Below are positions 47,035 through 60,087 of a stretch of DNA of 64,000 bases, one piece after another. A program made the translations under genes and the position numbers. Position 1 is the stretch's first letter. Each line of letters opens with the position of its first letter. The DNA comes from Diadema setosum. Taxonomy: Eukaryota > Echinodermata > Echinoidea > Diadematoida > Diadematidae. A model generated the notes under the pieces. The model did not search any database. It was not told the origin of the DNA and was given only the letters and a program-made list of their open reading frames with translations. The stretch lies in assembly GCF_964275005.1 (NCBI RefSeq), contig NC_092703.1, forward strand, positions 806,001 to 870,000, given 5' to 3'.

Positions 47035-50000
47035 ATGGCACTGGTATTCAAATTGGCGCACAATGCGAACACTGCTACCTCTCTAAGTGCAGTCATGGGC
47101 ATATTCCACCGGACAATTTTGACGAAGTGTGTTATAATAGATCGACTAAGATTCTCTCCATGTTTATGCGGCCTTGCTTGCACTCGGAGTCTCGGTCAAG
47201 AATGTAGAGAACAACCGCCGGTCGTATCCACCAAGCCAAGCTTCACATCTTTTGACTCGGCGGAAATTATCAAGCAGCAGAAATTTATATCACGTGCACA
47301 AGCTGTTAGTGTTACATTCATGCCGTCTCTCAGTCGTGCCGGTATGAAATCATTGTATGGGATTCAAACTAACTTGGGCCAGTATTCTCACTCCTTGTCC
47401 ACAAGAGCAGTGTTAGTGCAGCCATGTCAACTGAGGCATTATTCCATGAAGAAATCCAAGTCCAAAACATCCTTTAAGTCGAAGAATAAGGCTCGCAATC
47501 TTGAAGACCAAGACTCCAGTGATGAGAGTAGCAGTGAGGATGAGGAGGAAGAGGAGGAGGAGGAGGAGGATTGGAAACCGGATGATGATGATGAGGTGGA
47601 TGAGGCCAAAAGGGACTGGAAAGATCTCAAGATGAGTGTGCCTTCCCTCAGGATTGATGCCATCTTGAGTGCTGGTCTAGGAATTTCAAGAAAGTGAGAG
47701 TCCCTAAGTTATCCATGTACCTAGATTGCAACAAGACAGCAACAGTATAAAACAGCTGCTACAGCAACAATATTGTCATTTAAATACCATCATCACCATT
47801 TCCAACGTGATAATGTAGTGTATTATAGGATTGTGACGTAGATGCGCCTGTTTTATATCCAATGTGACATATTATTTAAGCTTTGCAGCGTTTACGTGAA
47901 TGTTACCACAACTTATGTTGCGAAATATTGTATTGCATTTAATGTTGCATATGACTAATAGCAATTAAAGATGCACTAATAAAGATAATATAAACTTCGT
48001 TTGAATAGAAATAGAAAGTCGGTTAAGTGAGAAACAGTGAGGTGACAAGACCACAGTATTTACTTGTCTGCAAATGTATCTGGATTTGAGTTGATTAGCT
48101 GGGATTAAATGACCATTTTGCATCCATCAAAAAAACTGATGAGCTTCCACTGAGCTACGCCTGCCCTAGTGTATAATTGATATGTGTGTAGCATATGACT
48201 CCTCATGAGATTCCCTTCAATAACTGCATTGTTTTTATAAAGGGCTATCATGTTGTTATGTAGAATGGTTCTTCATACATATTGATATCATTTTAAATGT
48301 TTGTTGAATTTATACAGTGCACTCCTGTTATAACGAACACGGTTATAATGAAATTCCAGTTACAACGAAGTAAAATTTAGGGCCGCGGCATTGTCAACTC
48401 TATGTATTTTTATTGTTTATTCGTTCGGTTATAACGAAATTTCGATATAGCGAAAGAAAATTGCCGGTCCCGAGGACTTTGTTATAACGGGAGTCCACAG
48501 TACTTAATTGTTATATGAGGTATATCATCTACCTGGTGCAATGTTGTCATGTTGATAAGAAAACAATGATCATTACATTCTGCTAATCATGAAGATTTGC
48601 ATCACATTTCTCTGTGAAATTTCAATTATTTGGTTGGTACAGAACATCAACTTACGATACATATCTAAATGTATATCATCGCTACATGGTAATTTAAGCC
48701 TTGTGGTGTTTAACAGATGATATCAGCTTACCATTTTCATTCAGTGTTGAAGACATTCAGAGGAATAGAAATTGCAATACAAATGTACTGACTTTGTTTT
48801 CATGTTTTTTATTTTTTTGGGGGGGGGGGTCGGGGTTGGGTATTTTTAGTTGAGATCCAAATGGAACTGTTCTACATGACCTTACTTTTCTTTTCGATTC
48901 CTATTCATATGTCAAATTCCCATTTTCCCTGCATGTTCATTTACTATACAAGATCTTGTCCTGGACAATGTAGGTCTTTATTGATGTAACGATTCTGTTA
49001 CTGTATTTCTATTGTGTTGTTAAATGTCTTTGAATGTTTTCATTTGTTGTTTGAAACACTTGAACAGGAAGGTGGAAGATGCTTTTCTCAGTGCAAAGTT
49101 GAGGCACAATGGACAGAAGGTCACAAAAAAGAGCAAACAGGTGAGGCTCTGATTATCAACTTTGGTGTGCTACCAGAGTGAACTGCCTGATACTATAGGT
49201 GTGTTAATAATTGAAAAGGGGACTCTATGACACACCTAAACACACTATTAAAAAAAAAAGCATTCTAGAAAATCTGCTAGAAACACAATATCTCATTCAT
49301 TTTATGATCCCAAACTTTACCATTTTATAATGTAGATGAAGTTTTGTTCTTTCAGAAAATATGGAAAACTAAAAATTGTCAAGGTTAACCCATTTCACCA
49401 ATTTTGAGCCCTGACACAAAATCAGTGTTTGCGGCTTTTTGTTGGTTTTGTGATGCACGGTCACAGACATTGTAGGCCTACATATATGTATATGATGGGT
49501 GAAGTTGTGACTTGTGCATGTTTTGGATTAAAGTGAGGAAGAGTTGCGCAGGGTCCGCCGTCAGCCTCATCACTCTCTTGTCCTGGCCCATCTATTTCCA
49601 GCGGCAAGACTAAAGACAGCTGGAGATAAGTCAGGATGCAAGAGAGTGAGGCTGACGACCCTACACAACTCTTCCTCACTTTAATCCAATTCACATGCAA
49701 GTCACAACTTCACTCGTCATATATGTCTGTGACCGTGCATATATAAAATTCTATACCAACAAAAAGTTGCACACACTGACACAAAATCAGTGTGTGTGAC
49801 TTTTTGTTGCTTTTGTATACATACACACACAAAAAAAAAAAAATTAAAAAGAATTGTGTAGGGCCTAGATAGTGAAATTTGCAATTATTTAAAAACTATG
49901 TTGATTTGATATAGACACACATTAACTAAGGCATACATGTTGAGTAACAGTTATTTGTTGACTTGCAAAGTTTTGATTGTATGCAGTTCCCCTTAAATCT

Positions 50001-50250
50001 ATAATAAAAGAGGAGATAAATGAGAGGGATATTTTAGTTGCTGTTTCTTATGCTATTTTTTTAACAGGTGGTTGAGGGTGACATTTTGGATGTGGTCCGA
50101 GATGAGAAAGTGGCTCCCAAGGATGACGACCAAAGAGTGGTAGTCATGAGAGTAGCTGTGATGAGGGTCAAAGATGAAAGGTCAGCCTCGGATCGCATAC
50201 CCGTCAGGTTACGGCGATGGAAGCGACTGGAACTACCCCACAAGAAGTGA
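47035..50250 (+). CDS. mtres1: Mitochondrial transcription rescue factor 1 homologue (S4-type RNA-binding)
   Basis: Three exons, 47035-47693, 49068-49140 and 50068-50250, with GT-AG borders and matching phases give 304 residues. MTRES1 (C6orf203) is a mitochondrial RNA-binding protein linked to transcription recovery and mitoribosome work. The N-terminus is basic and poor in acidic residues, consistent with a mitochondrial presequence. An acidic low-complexity segment (SSDESSSEDEEEEEEEEED) lies about residues 160-180. The S4 domain begins near residue 198: SVPSLRIDAILSAGLGISRK, KKVEDAFLSAKLRHNGQKV, then VVEGDILDVVRDEK. The C-terminus IPVRLRRWKRLELPHKK matches the family's RW-K-L-LP-KK ending. 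Human MTRES1 is about 240 residues; the extra length is N-terminal. The intron after residue 219 interrupts the S4 domain, and intron 2 contains a foldback element. Confidence 0.9.
48315..48500. mobile_element. 186-bp Tigger-like miniature element (CAGTGCACTCC termini)
   Basis: Left CAGTGCACTCCTGTTATAAC, right the near-inverse GTTATAACGGGAGTCCACAG, flanked by TA at 48313-48314 and 48501-48502. It lies in MTRES1 intron 1. A second copy is at 58107-58293. Confidence 0.85.
49454..49739. mobile_element. Foldback element in MTRES1 intron 2
   Basis: Left arm about 49454-49580 and right arm about 49639-49739 are inverse copies: TGCACGGTCACAGACAT, then GTGAAGTTGTGACTTG, GGATTAAAGTGAGGAAGAG. The element is flanked by a ~40-bp direct repeat containing ACACAAAATCAGTGT and CTTTTTGTTG (about 49413-49452 and 49778-49818). 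Confidence 0.78.
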
Positions 50251-51685
50251 TACCGTAGATTCTTGAGACTTTCATCTTCTGGAAGTGCAGTTAACTTTGC
50301 CCTTGTCATATTCATGGCAAAATTCAAAGCATCTGCCTGGAGACAGAATTAAGGACAGACTTGGCTTCTAAAGGTGAAGATGGTGGATTGAAAATTTTAT
50401 TTTTGAAAAGTTTATCTGTTGTTCCTTTGATTTTGATGTCTTCTATGCAGTCACATAAATACACATATAGTATATTACAAAGCTTTGCCAGGTTTTAATT
50501 TTCGTGAATTTGGGGAGTTGGGTGCTATTTGTGAATTTACAAACGCACAAAATTGATTCTAATCCGGACATGAATATGACCTGCATGCATATTATACATT
50601 TCTCTTTACTCCACAATTGCCAATTTATCCACTCACTAAATTTTGGAAAGTCACAATTTGAGAAAAAATAGACTCACTTGCTGTACAGTAATTCAAAAGT
50701 TTGTGAAATGTCCATGTTTGATGTGCTGTGGAATCACAATTCCGAAGTTGCCATCTAAACATTAGGAATCATTATTTATCTGCGTATTTCACCATGTGTC
50801 AGGTGTTCTTTGCCAAGAGGTATTGACCAGGCATTTTGTCAAAATGTAATTCTGCGTACATAGGAAGATTTTACTGCAACAATTGTTTGATTCACTTCAT
50901 TGAATGCTCAAGCAGTCCACTGGGTTAACAGCCTGTTACCAAATACCAGGAAAGTATTATTCTTACATAAAACTCTTATATCTGTCCTGTTATGCCTGCT
51001 TTGCTGAGCACTGTGAACTCCCAAAGAGAAGGTGCACAACCACTGGACACCCTCTCATAAAGATGATCTGAGATTTGATCACAAATGGCTAGAATTTGTT
51101 TGTTGTCAAAGCCTTCATTCACAAAATTCTTGAGTTGCCAATTGTAAGTTTTGTTAACCTGTTGAGGACGGACTGATTTTTGCCACAATCCGCATTTCCC
51201 ATAGATGCCTGCCAGAGTATACTAGGGACTCGTCCTCAGTGGGTTAACTACTGATAGAATGTGGACATGTGTCCCTAGAGTTTTGATTGGGAGTGTGTGA
51301 AAATCACAGGATTTTGTTTTAATGTTTAGAAATACACTGTAGATGTAATGTGCAGGAGTGTTGGCACGCCATGAAAAGGTGGATGGAAATGTTTGGTATT
51401 GATGTGAAGTTTTATCAGGAGAGGGTCTGAGGAGGAGGATTAGAATGTGTGCTGTTACATTATGTGAATGATAAATTCTTGACATTGTCGGGAAAAAATA
51501 AGAACTTCAGAAAGCTACACTCAATATGCATTGTATTCACATGTTAAATCCCTCTTGGACCTGCTTTCTTTTAAACGTTTAAATATGAAGATATTTCCTC
51601 TTAAGAAGTACACAGGAACAGGCGTCCTCAAAAGTGGAAATTTTTAAGGTGTTGAAATTTTTTGCGCAATATGAAACTTGTGCAA

Positions 51686-53417
51686 CAAGAGATCCGGGGG
51701 TCTTGCGCTCACCTGAGTATCGCAAGTTCACCTTTCATGCAGTAACTAATCTAAATTACACATAGCTCTACCAAAATTTGACCAGGCATTCTCAAGTAGA
51801 AGATGGAAATGTACAATTAGGGCCCAAATTTGGATTCCCCCCCCCCCCCCAACTCATAGTATTAATTTTAGCTCTATCACCTCTGGTTCTAAAGAAGATT
51901 TTTTTTTTCTTCTTAGATTCCTTAATTTGGGGGGATTGGGGGCCCCCAAAGGGATGCTACCTAGTACTGCCAAGTTTGGTGAAAATTCATCATGAGGTTT
52001 CCAAGAAAAACATGAAAATGCACAATTTAGGCCCCAATTTGGACCTCCCCACCCCTCCCCCCTGCCCCCAAGGGGGGCTCCCTTGGATCTGCTATGAGCA
52101 AGAAACTACAGTCATTAATGTACTAACTCATAGTATTAACTTAGCTGTATCACTTCTGATTCTAGAGAAAATTTTTAAAGAAATTTGATTTTGGGAGGTT
52201 TGTGCCCCTTGGGTGCCTCCAGGTGGGACAGGGTGCCCGTTTGAGCAAATTGTGATCCTATGCCCCTAGGGATGCTACCTGCCAAGTTTGATGAAAATGT
52301 ATCATGGGGTTCTCAAGAAGAAGATGGAAATGCACAATTTAGGCCCCATTAGGACCCCTCCCCTGGGTCCTGAGGGGGGCACCCCTAATTCCGCCATGAA
52401 CAGAGCTACCAAGTCTCACGCATTCTGCGTGAGACTCAAGCATTTAGGGGCCGTCTCACGATCTCACACATGGCACCCATTTTTCTCACGCATCGGGCAA
52501 AGTCTGCAACTTGGGCCTATAAATAAGGAGCATAGCTCAAAAGATTAAAGTGATAGTTGCAATTGAAGGTATATTTCCCTTTTGTCTCTCAAAATAAGTA
52601 CAAAAATAGTCACTTAAGTATGCACCTGATCGCACCATTAAGAGCTAAAAATTGAAAAAGCTCCCTACCGTGGGAGGCCACCGGGGGAGAAACCCCTCCC
52701 ACACCCTCGCTTGCTGGCACATTCGCGCGCCGAGATGCCGAGCGATGTCGAGTCATGAAAATCTCACTCATAAAAATTTCTTGAACTTGGCATCCCTGCA
52801 TGAATGAGCTTGAAACTACAGTCATCAGTGTACTAACTCATAGTATTAACTTAGCTGTATCACTTCTGGTTCTAGAGAAGAAGAATTCTAACGATACCTT
52901 AATTTTGGGAGGTTTGGACCCCCACCCCAGGCGTGGGGCATGGTGCCCCGTTTTAACAAATTGAGATCCTAACCCCATAGGGGTGCTACCTGCCAAGTTT
53001 GGTGAAAATCCATTATGAGGTTCTCAAGAAGAAGATGAAAATGTATAATTTAGGCCCCCATTTGGATCCCCTACCCGCCTTAAGTGGGGCACCCCTGGAT
53101 CTGCCATGAACAAATTTGACTCTACAGTCATTAATGTACTAACTCATAGTATTAACTTAGCTCTATCACTTATGGTTATAGAAAAGAAGATTTTTAAAGA
53201 TTCCCCTCCCGGGGCCCCCTGGGTGGGGCATGGTGCCCTTTTTAACAAATTGAAATCCGAACCCCCTAGGGATGCTACTTGCCAAGTTTTGTGAAAATCG
53301 GTCTTGGGGTTTTCAACAAAAAGATAAAAATGAAAAAAGTTTATGCATGACGCACGACAGACGGCGGACAAAGAAGGATCACAATAGCTCACTTGAGCCT
53401 TTGGCTCAGGTGAGCTA
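51686..53417 (+). mobile_element. Composite repeat of ~300-bp units ending in GCTCAGGTGAGCTA
   Basis: Starts CAAGAGATCCGGGGGTCTTG and GCTCACCTGAG, and ends TTTGGCTCAGGTGAGCTAC after an ACGACAGACGGCGGAC block, so the outermost bases are inverse. Inside are several copies of a unit with TGCCAAGTTTGGTGAAAAT, a C-rich run and AACTCATAGTATTAACTTAG. The third unit is broken at about 52400-52800 by an unrelated insert with CTCACGCATTCTGCGTGAG and GATGCCGAG. No coding capacity. Confidence 0.7.
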
Positions 53418-56161
53418 CAAAAAAAAAGCATGCCAATATACATGTTGTATTTGCTTGATATATTTTGACCATTATGAAATGTTTTCATTCTGCAGAATTA
53501 CAACCACACAAAATCTGTGTTTCCCAGCCCAGGGGGAAAACCTACTTGTGCAAAATATCCACTTTTGCAGTATTTTATCTATCACTTTGAACTGAATGTA
53601 TTTCAGTATGTGGAATCCATTTGCCATGTGTTAGTTGTGGCTACACTATGTTTGACAAGACTTAGGCAAACATACATGTACTTGTTAACAAGAGCAAGAT
53701 TAAAGGTATGCATAAGATTTATTGAACAGGTTCATGTAGTTAGAATGAAGGTAGGTTTTGGTGTGTTCCACCTTTTTTGATCAAGCACATTGATACATAA
53801 TGATGGAAATGAAAGTGAAACACAGTATACTGGGTAGAACAAGAATACTGTACATTGTATACTGCATATGAGACAGTGAAAATACAGTGTATACAAAATG
53901 TATGCCTTTAATAGTACATGTACTAAAGAATATTATTGTACAGTTAGGAAGTAGTGGTGTCACAGACTGTAGTTGATCTGTCTTGATCTGTATTGATGAC
54001 CTATGTGATGTTGTGTCTTCCATACTTTATTTATCATCATGATATCCAAACAGAACACACAACAATCGATACATAATAAACATATGCTCAGCTCTGTCTT
54101 TCCCTGTTTGCGATTAACTTGTGTAATTGATTCATGCTTTAGTTGTGTGTATGTGTGATTAGGAGTGAAGAATGTATGTGGGTATTACACTTGAGTGTAT
54201 GCATGCATGAATTAAGTTATGATATACTGTACAGCGTATGTGTTGGACATCTAAAAAAATCTGTAAAATCCCATGAAAACCATGAGGTTCACTATGAGAG
54301 CCTCATTTCACAGGCCTTTACCAATATCTACTGCCTTGGATTTGCATAGTGCCTACTGACCTTGAAAATGTTCAGAAGACAACTGAATGAACAGTATTAC
54401 TCAGTGTCTGGATATAAACCTACCAGGTTCATAGTCTCTTGGCCAGCACAACTACCGGTACATTTGTATGTACATGTACAACTCGGTCTCGGGGGAAGTG
54501 CAGTGGACCCTTGTTATGAAGAGCTCATAATATACATGTACAACAAAATACTCTTAGAAAAAGGTGGTTTTACTGGTCCCACTCTTCATATTTCTTTGTT
54601 TTCATACCTTGATAATAAGGTGAGAAACGGCATATGTGCGTACTAGGTAACAACACTAATCATCTTGGGGTATGTTTCATGAAGTCATCACATAAAAGTC
54701 TTCACATAAATATCAGAATGGCCAAAGTCGCTTACATGTATGATTTTTGTAGCCACATTAGACTTTAAAATCCATTTCAAGAAGTCTCTCATAAGTGTCT
54801 CTTATGAAAGAAAAGTCTCTGATAAGATTTTCACGGAACAGACCCCTGGTTTCTAGGTCTTCATTATAACATACATACTGTAAAAGTGGCCATATTCTTG
54901 ATACATGTACTGTATGACCCTTCTCAGCAACATTCAGTCCATGTTTGTTATGCGATATGGGTGGATGAATAAGACTGCTATGGCAAATTGTAGAGCTCAT
55001 GTACACTACTATTGGTACTGTACTTATATATTTGTATTTAAACACAAACACACACACTGTCCAATGACAGACATTCAATCATATTTCAGACAACAGTGCC
55101 ATGAAATGCTCAAAACTTCAATATAGAAGTGTTAAATTTTACTCTACAATGTATTTGCAAGAAAAGCTTTCACTACCTCAGTGCTTAAGTTAAAGAAAGA
55201 TAGTTTTATTGTGAAGGATACCCACTGTTTTATCAAGGACAAAAACTTCTATACATAATGTTTGAATTTTTATTTCCAAGATATGCTGATCTACATAAAA
55301 TTGAATGCCATATACATACAACATGTAGTACAGCCATGTGATATTGAAAAAATCATTACAACCCATCATTGTAAAGTACAGTGTAGTATATGATGATGAG
55401 CAAATGTAAACTACATTGCACCATACTAGAACAAATGTCTCAAAGGAAAGTGATAATGCAAATGAATTCTCAGTTGCTAGACGCTTATAAATGGTTGCCC
55501 CTAGCCACACACATCATACAGTCCAAAACACATGACCTGGGTAAGAGACACAATGTAAATGGTCAAGATCAGCGGTGATAACTGATCTTGTTAGTGGTTC
55601 TGCTTTGGATTCTCATTGAAAATATGTGTTGTAGCACAGATATATTTGACCTGATCAGGATTTGTGGAATACATTTGAATACTTCTATTGCACATGTATG
55701 TAACTTTTTGAATCACTCAAAAAGTTCATTAGCACACACAAATAGAGATGGCCAAAGACATCCACTGAATTTGAATAAGAGTGGCAACAGCCTAGCTGTG
55801 TGAAATGTATGATTACACCACCTTCATGTAATCTTGCCTACCCTGGGGTATACATTTAACCATAATACTGTTTGTGAACATGTACACACAACATACATGT
55901 ACTGCTTTACTTGAATCACTGTTACCACGTCTGATCCATTCAGCCAGTAAATGCTTCCAAGTTTCAAACCAGAATAGAATGCTTGATTGCAACTATATTT
56001 AATAGTTTTCAAATGGCATAGATAGAAATAACTGTGTCAATAAAATATACCGCATTTCTTTTTCACTACAAGTATGGTGCTATTAAAATGACGGTGCAGA
56101 ATATGACCAGCGATATTATGCCACTAGTTTGAATACATTGCACTAGTATACACGTACACTG
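53418..56161. other. Intergenic stretch without a recognised feature
   Basis: Many ATGTACATGT-like strings but no gene, RNA or defined element that I can support. Confidence 0.35.
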
Positions 56162-56163
56162 TA

Positions 56164-56503
56164 CTGTAAAACCAAAAATATTTGCGGCATAAAATTCTTG
56201 CCAATTGGAGCCGATGGTCTTTTTCGCAACATGACATTTTTGTGATTTACCACTGGCATTCAATACACATAGCGTAGACAAGAATATTCATGTGCAGTTT
56301 AATTTCACAAATTTTGGCTCCTTACAAAAACTTGAAAATTGCTGGTTTTACAGTACTATGGAGTATTCTACGAGTGGGTGAATGATATATGAATATTCAT
56401 GTGCAGTTTAATTTCACAAATTTTGGCTCCCTACAAAAACTTGGAAATTGCTGGTTTTACAGTACTATGGAGTATTCTAAGAGTGGGTGAATGATCTATG
56501 AAT
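56164..56503. mobile_element. ACTGTAAAACC-ended miniature element with a duplicated right half
   Basis: The left end CTGTAAAACCAAAAATATTT follows TA at 56162-56163. The right end GCTGGTTTTACAG is followed by TA at 56354-56355. The right half plus about 35 bp of flank (from ATTCATGTGCAGTTTAAT) is tandemly repeated with a period of 110 bp (56284 and 56394). Diverged copies sit inside the dispersed repeats at about 3312-3487 and 21208-21390. Confidence 0.75.
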
Positions 56504-58106
56504 AGAAACCTTCTGGGTGGCAGTATATAAGAAAGAGACTTGATACAATGATTTTTTTCCTACCAAAACTTTGTGAAATCCTCACCCCAATTTATTTGAC
56601 TCTAAAGTATTCTGAAAGAAAACAGAGGAAATGAAAAGTATTTGAACAGATCATAGAAGATTTCCCAGTACTATTGAAATGTAAAATCTATTCAAATTCA
56701 ACATTTGTACATATAGTTCATGATCTACATGTACTCTTACAGTAGAGTATGATGTTCTATTCTGTCCAAACACCATAAAATATTAAAGCATAAATTCAAA
56801 GTTCAAACACAGGCACAACAATATCTAATATGTATACATGATGTACATAATAGCTTAAGTATACGTGTATATTAAATGATAAAATATTGATAGAAAAAAC
56901 AGATTATATCCAAATAGAGTTCTCAAAAAATTAAAATTTCATCTTCCACCATTTAGAATTTGTTTGCAATACAGCCAAAAGTTTGACCAAGAAACTTGTT
57001 TAGCTGACTCGATTTGCCTGGAGAACAAGATGCTTTGAGGTATTACAGGTGTAAAATTATTTTGATTGTACAACATGACTTTCATTTCTGAAGCGCCCTC
57101 CCCATTCAGTGGTAGGTAGGTAGACCATTACATGACAATTGATCGTGCCCTAGCAATCATATCTTACCAGCTGCATGCAAATTATGCAGCAGCAATGATC
57201 TGATATGCACTGATTTCACATGTTATTCACACATTATTTGACACATACATGTAATTGTATGCATATGGGTACATTCTGGAGCAAAAATGAATAGTTTTGC
57301 AGGCATATGAGAACTATATTTTCACTTATCTAGTATAAGATTACAATCACAATTCATACACATGATTACAATTATTAAGACAATTTTCTATTGTCTGAAA
57401 GAGGCCTGATTTTCTACATTCAAGCATCTGAACATTATGTAACTCAAATCAAGACCACAATCATGATTCATACCTGTACACATGATTGCCAAAGATAACA
57501 TTCTGTGTCTGAAAGAGCTCTCATTTTCTATATTAGAGCATCTGAATGGTGCATAACTCAAATCGAGATTACCTCACAATTTATTAACATGACTGTATCA
57601 GTTTTTTCTATCATCTGAAAGTCTTCTTAGTGGTGCAGCAGGAATGTGACATTGTTGATTTCTTCATCAAGTCCTTGTGATGTTTCAAATTTGGCCACAC
57701 ATGCACTGTACAATACACTAAATCTGGCATATTGGTCAGTTACTGCAAACTAATGCTTGCAGGAACTTCCTGTAAAATCTGTTGGGAGAGTGTTCAATTG
57801 CCACTGACAAAATGTCATTCATACACCTACAGGTGCTGAGATATTTAGATCGCAGCATACTCCCGAAAATATGCAATAGTCATACCCTGTGTTGTGCTCT
57901 ATACAATGTACAAAAACAGCCTCAGTGTGCCAAACTTAAATAAAGTTGTGCAAAGTGCCAATGAGCCTTCCTAACCTGATACGCAGATTATAAAAAGTGT
58001 ACACACATGTATAATTCACATTTACTATTATATCACATAGGCTAATGCACAGAAAGGTAAGACAGTATAGTTCACAAAATAAGAAATGCATATTTTCTTC
58101 ACACTA
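56504..58106. other. Intergenic stretch without a recognised feature
   Basis: AT-rich, no coding signal. A ~70-bp motif (AATCAAGACCACAATC / CTGAAAGAG...CATCTGAA) recurs about every 115 bp between 57340 and 57620, suggesting a decayed tandem repeat. Confidence 0.4.
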
Positions 58107-58293
58107 CAGTGCACTCCTGCTACAATGAACATGGTTATAATGAAAATTTTGTAACAACAAGGTAAAAATTCAGGTCCCAAAACTATTGTTTAAACATCAT
58201 TAAATACACTTCACTTCTCGGCAATAATGAAATTTCAGTATATTGAAATAAAAATGCCAGTCCTAAGGACTTTGTTGTATAGGGAGTCACCTG
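58107..58293. mobile_element. 187-bp Tigger-like miniature element, second copy
   Basis: Left CAGTGCACTCCTGCTACAA, right TTGTATAGGGAGTCACCTG, with TA at 58105-58106 and 58294-58295. Its interior is related to 48315-48500. Confidence 0.8.
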
Positions 58294-58936
58294 TAAATAA
58301 AACTGTATTCAACATGTACATGTACATATTGAAAACACCTAAAACAATTTACAAATTGCTTACTAATGGCCAAAGAAATCTTAATCAAAGAGTTTAAAAT
58401 ATCCTTTGGAAATCTAAATATACCATTTCAAATGAATAATTGCAATATGTTCTAAAATGTGAAAACAAAAAAAAAATAAACAAAAACATGGAATACAGCA
58501 GATGTGACTCAATTTGTATCCATGTGTCCTACATTTCACTTTGTACTGTACACATACAATATCTGATATCTATCTTGCATATTAATGAGCACAATTGTTG
58601 TAAAATGACATGTCAGACAAATAGAATTGCACAAATAAAGAAAGAATTAGAATTGCAATGCTGCTTTATTGCAGTAACATTATCTACACTGGGTAATTTA
58701 CCATTAAATGCTACCCTCCCCCCAGCAGAAAATAGTGCTAACTTACTGTTCTACACATCACAGCATATATGTACACTGTATGTTGTCTGGAACATTCTAT
58801 GTGCGAAATGCTCCACTCATCTGGAGGGCCACTTCTAAAGTCTTGTGAATGCACTGCAAACTTGAGAAGTAAACAGCAGCATTTTTGTAAATCCTCATGG
58901 TTAGACGATCAAGGTGAAATAGGTATCCTGACTTAA

Positions 58937-59704
58937 CCCTAAAAAGACTGGGGGGGCCTAAAAGGCCCCCCCTTGACATTTCGCGCGATTACTCTGCAAC
59001 ACGCAATGCTCTCGCCGCGATGCTCTATGACTTTTTTCTTTCAAGTTTCCCGCACATTTTGACACCAAATTTGTGACGCCCGGGGGTACGGTTCTGAAGT
59101 TACATAACTTTTTGTACATGCACGTGAGGCCGAAAATGGCTCAAAAATGTGATTTTGTGTACAAAGTCAATGCAAATTGAGTTTTTTCACATGGTTCATA
59201 TAAATATGCTTATTTTTACTCTCAATGGCTAAAATTAATTTGTTTTAGGAGTATTATGCCTCAAAAAGTGTCTGCCACAAATTTTGTTAAAAAACAACAA
59301 AAACAAAAGGTCGAAAAAACAAAGAAATAATTAAGAAATTCATAAAACAATAAAATAACTAAGAAATTGATTTTGATACCGAATTTTTTTTCAAGTACAT
59401 TTGCTAAGAATGCCACAAAGAATAATTAGACCAAAAATGAGCACTTTTGGAGCTTTATTTACTGATTTAGATCAAAGAGTCTGATTTCTCGCATAAATTA
59501 GCATAATTAATCAAAATAAAATAAAAGAAGACTATTTTGGAAAATTTAAATATACGATCTTGTAGATTACATCGCACACTACCATTGTGCAAATTTCCGC
59601 GGCAATCGCGCGATCCACGGCCGAGATCTTAAGGGGGTGCCCTTTAGGCCCCCCCCCCCCCCCCCAGTCTTTCGAGCTACCAAAATAGTCCAGTCTTTTT
59701 AGGG
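58937..59704. mobile_element. piggyBac-like miniature element with TTAA target duplication
   Basis: TTAA (58933-58936) then CCCTAAAAAGACTG, and at the other end CAGTCTTTTTAGGG (59691-59704) then TTAA. The 14-bp inverted termini starting CCC next to duplicated TTAA are characteristic of piggyBac elements. The 768-bp interior has G- and C-runs near both ends (GGGGGGGCCTAAAAGGCC) and no reading frame, so it is non-autonomous. Confidence 0.85.
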
Positions 59705-60087
59705 TTAAAATTCTTTTTGTAATACACTAAGTTGTGATCCTTATGAGCAGTTGAAATAGTTAGCTACGATATGTCAAAATTCAGATTTTTTTATTCAAAA
59801 TACATTTTCATGAAGTATTTATAACATAAAGCTGATATTAAGATTCTGCCAACATAGTAAAATGGACACAGAATTTAGGATAATGCACAATGAAGGCATA
59901 AACTTGATAAAATATTTGCTTGATTGTACAAATTAAAAGAGCTATTTCTAGTTAACTACATGTATGCACAGATCTAATAGAAGTATACACCAATATTTTT
60001 ACAGAGTTCTGCAGCAGTAAAAGTGTTCTGCAGTCAAATGAAGCAATTATCCCACAACAGCTCAAGAGATCACAGCTTTGAAAAAAC

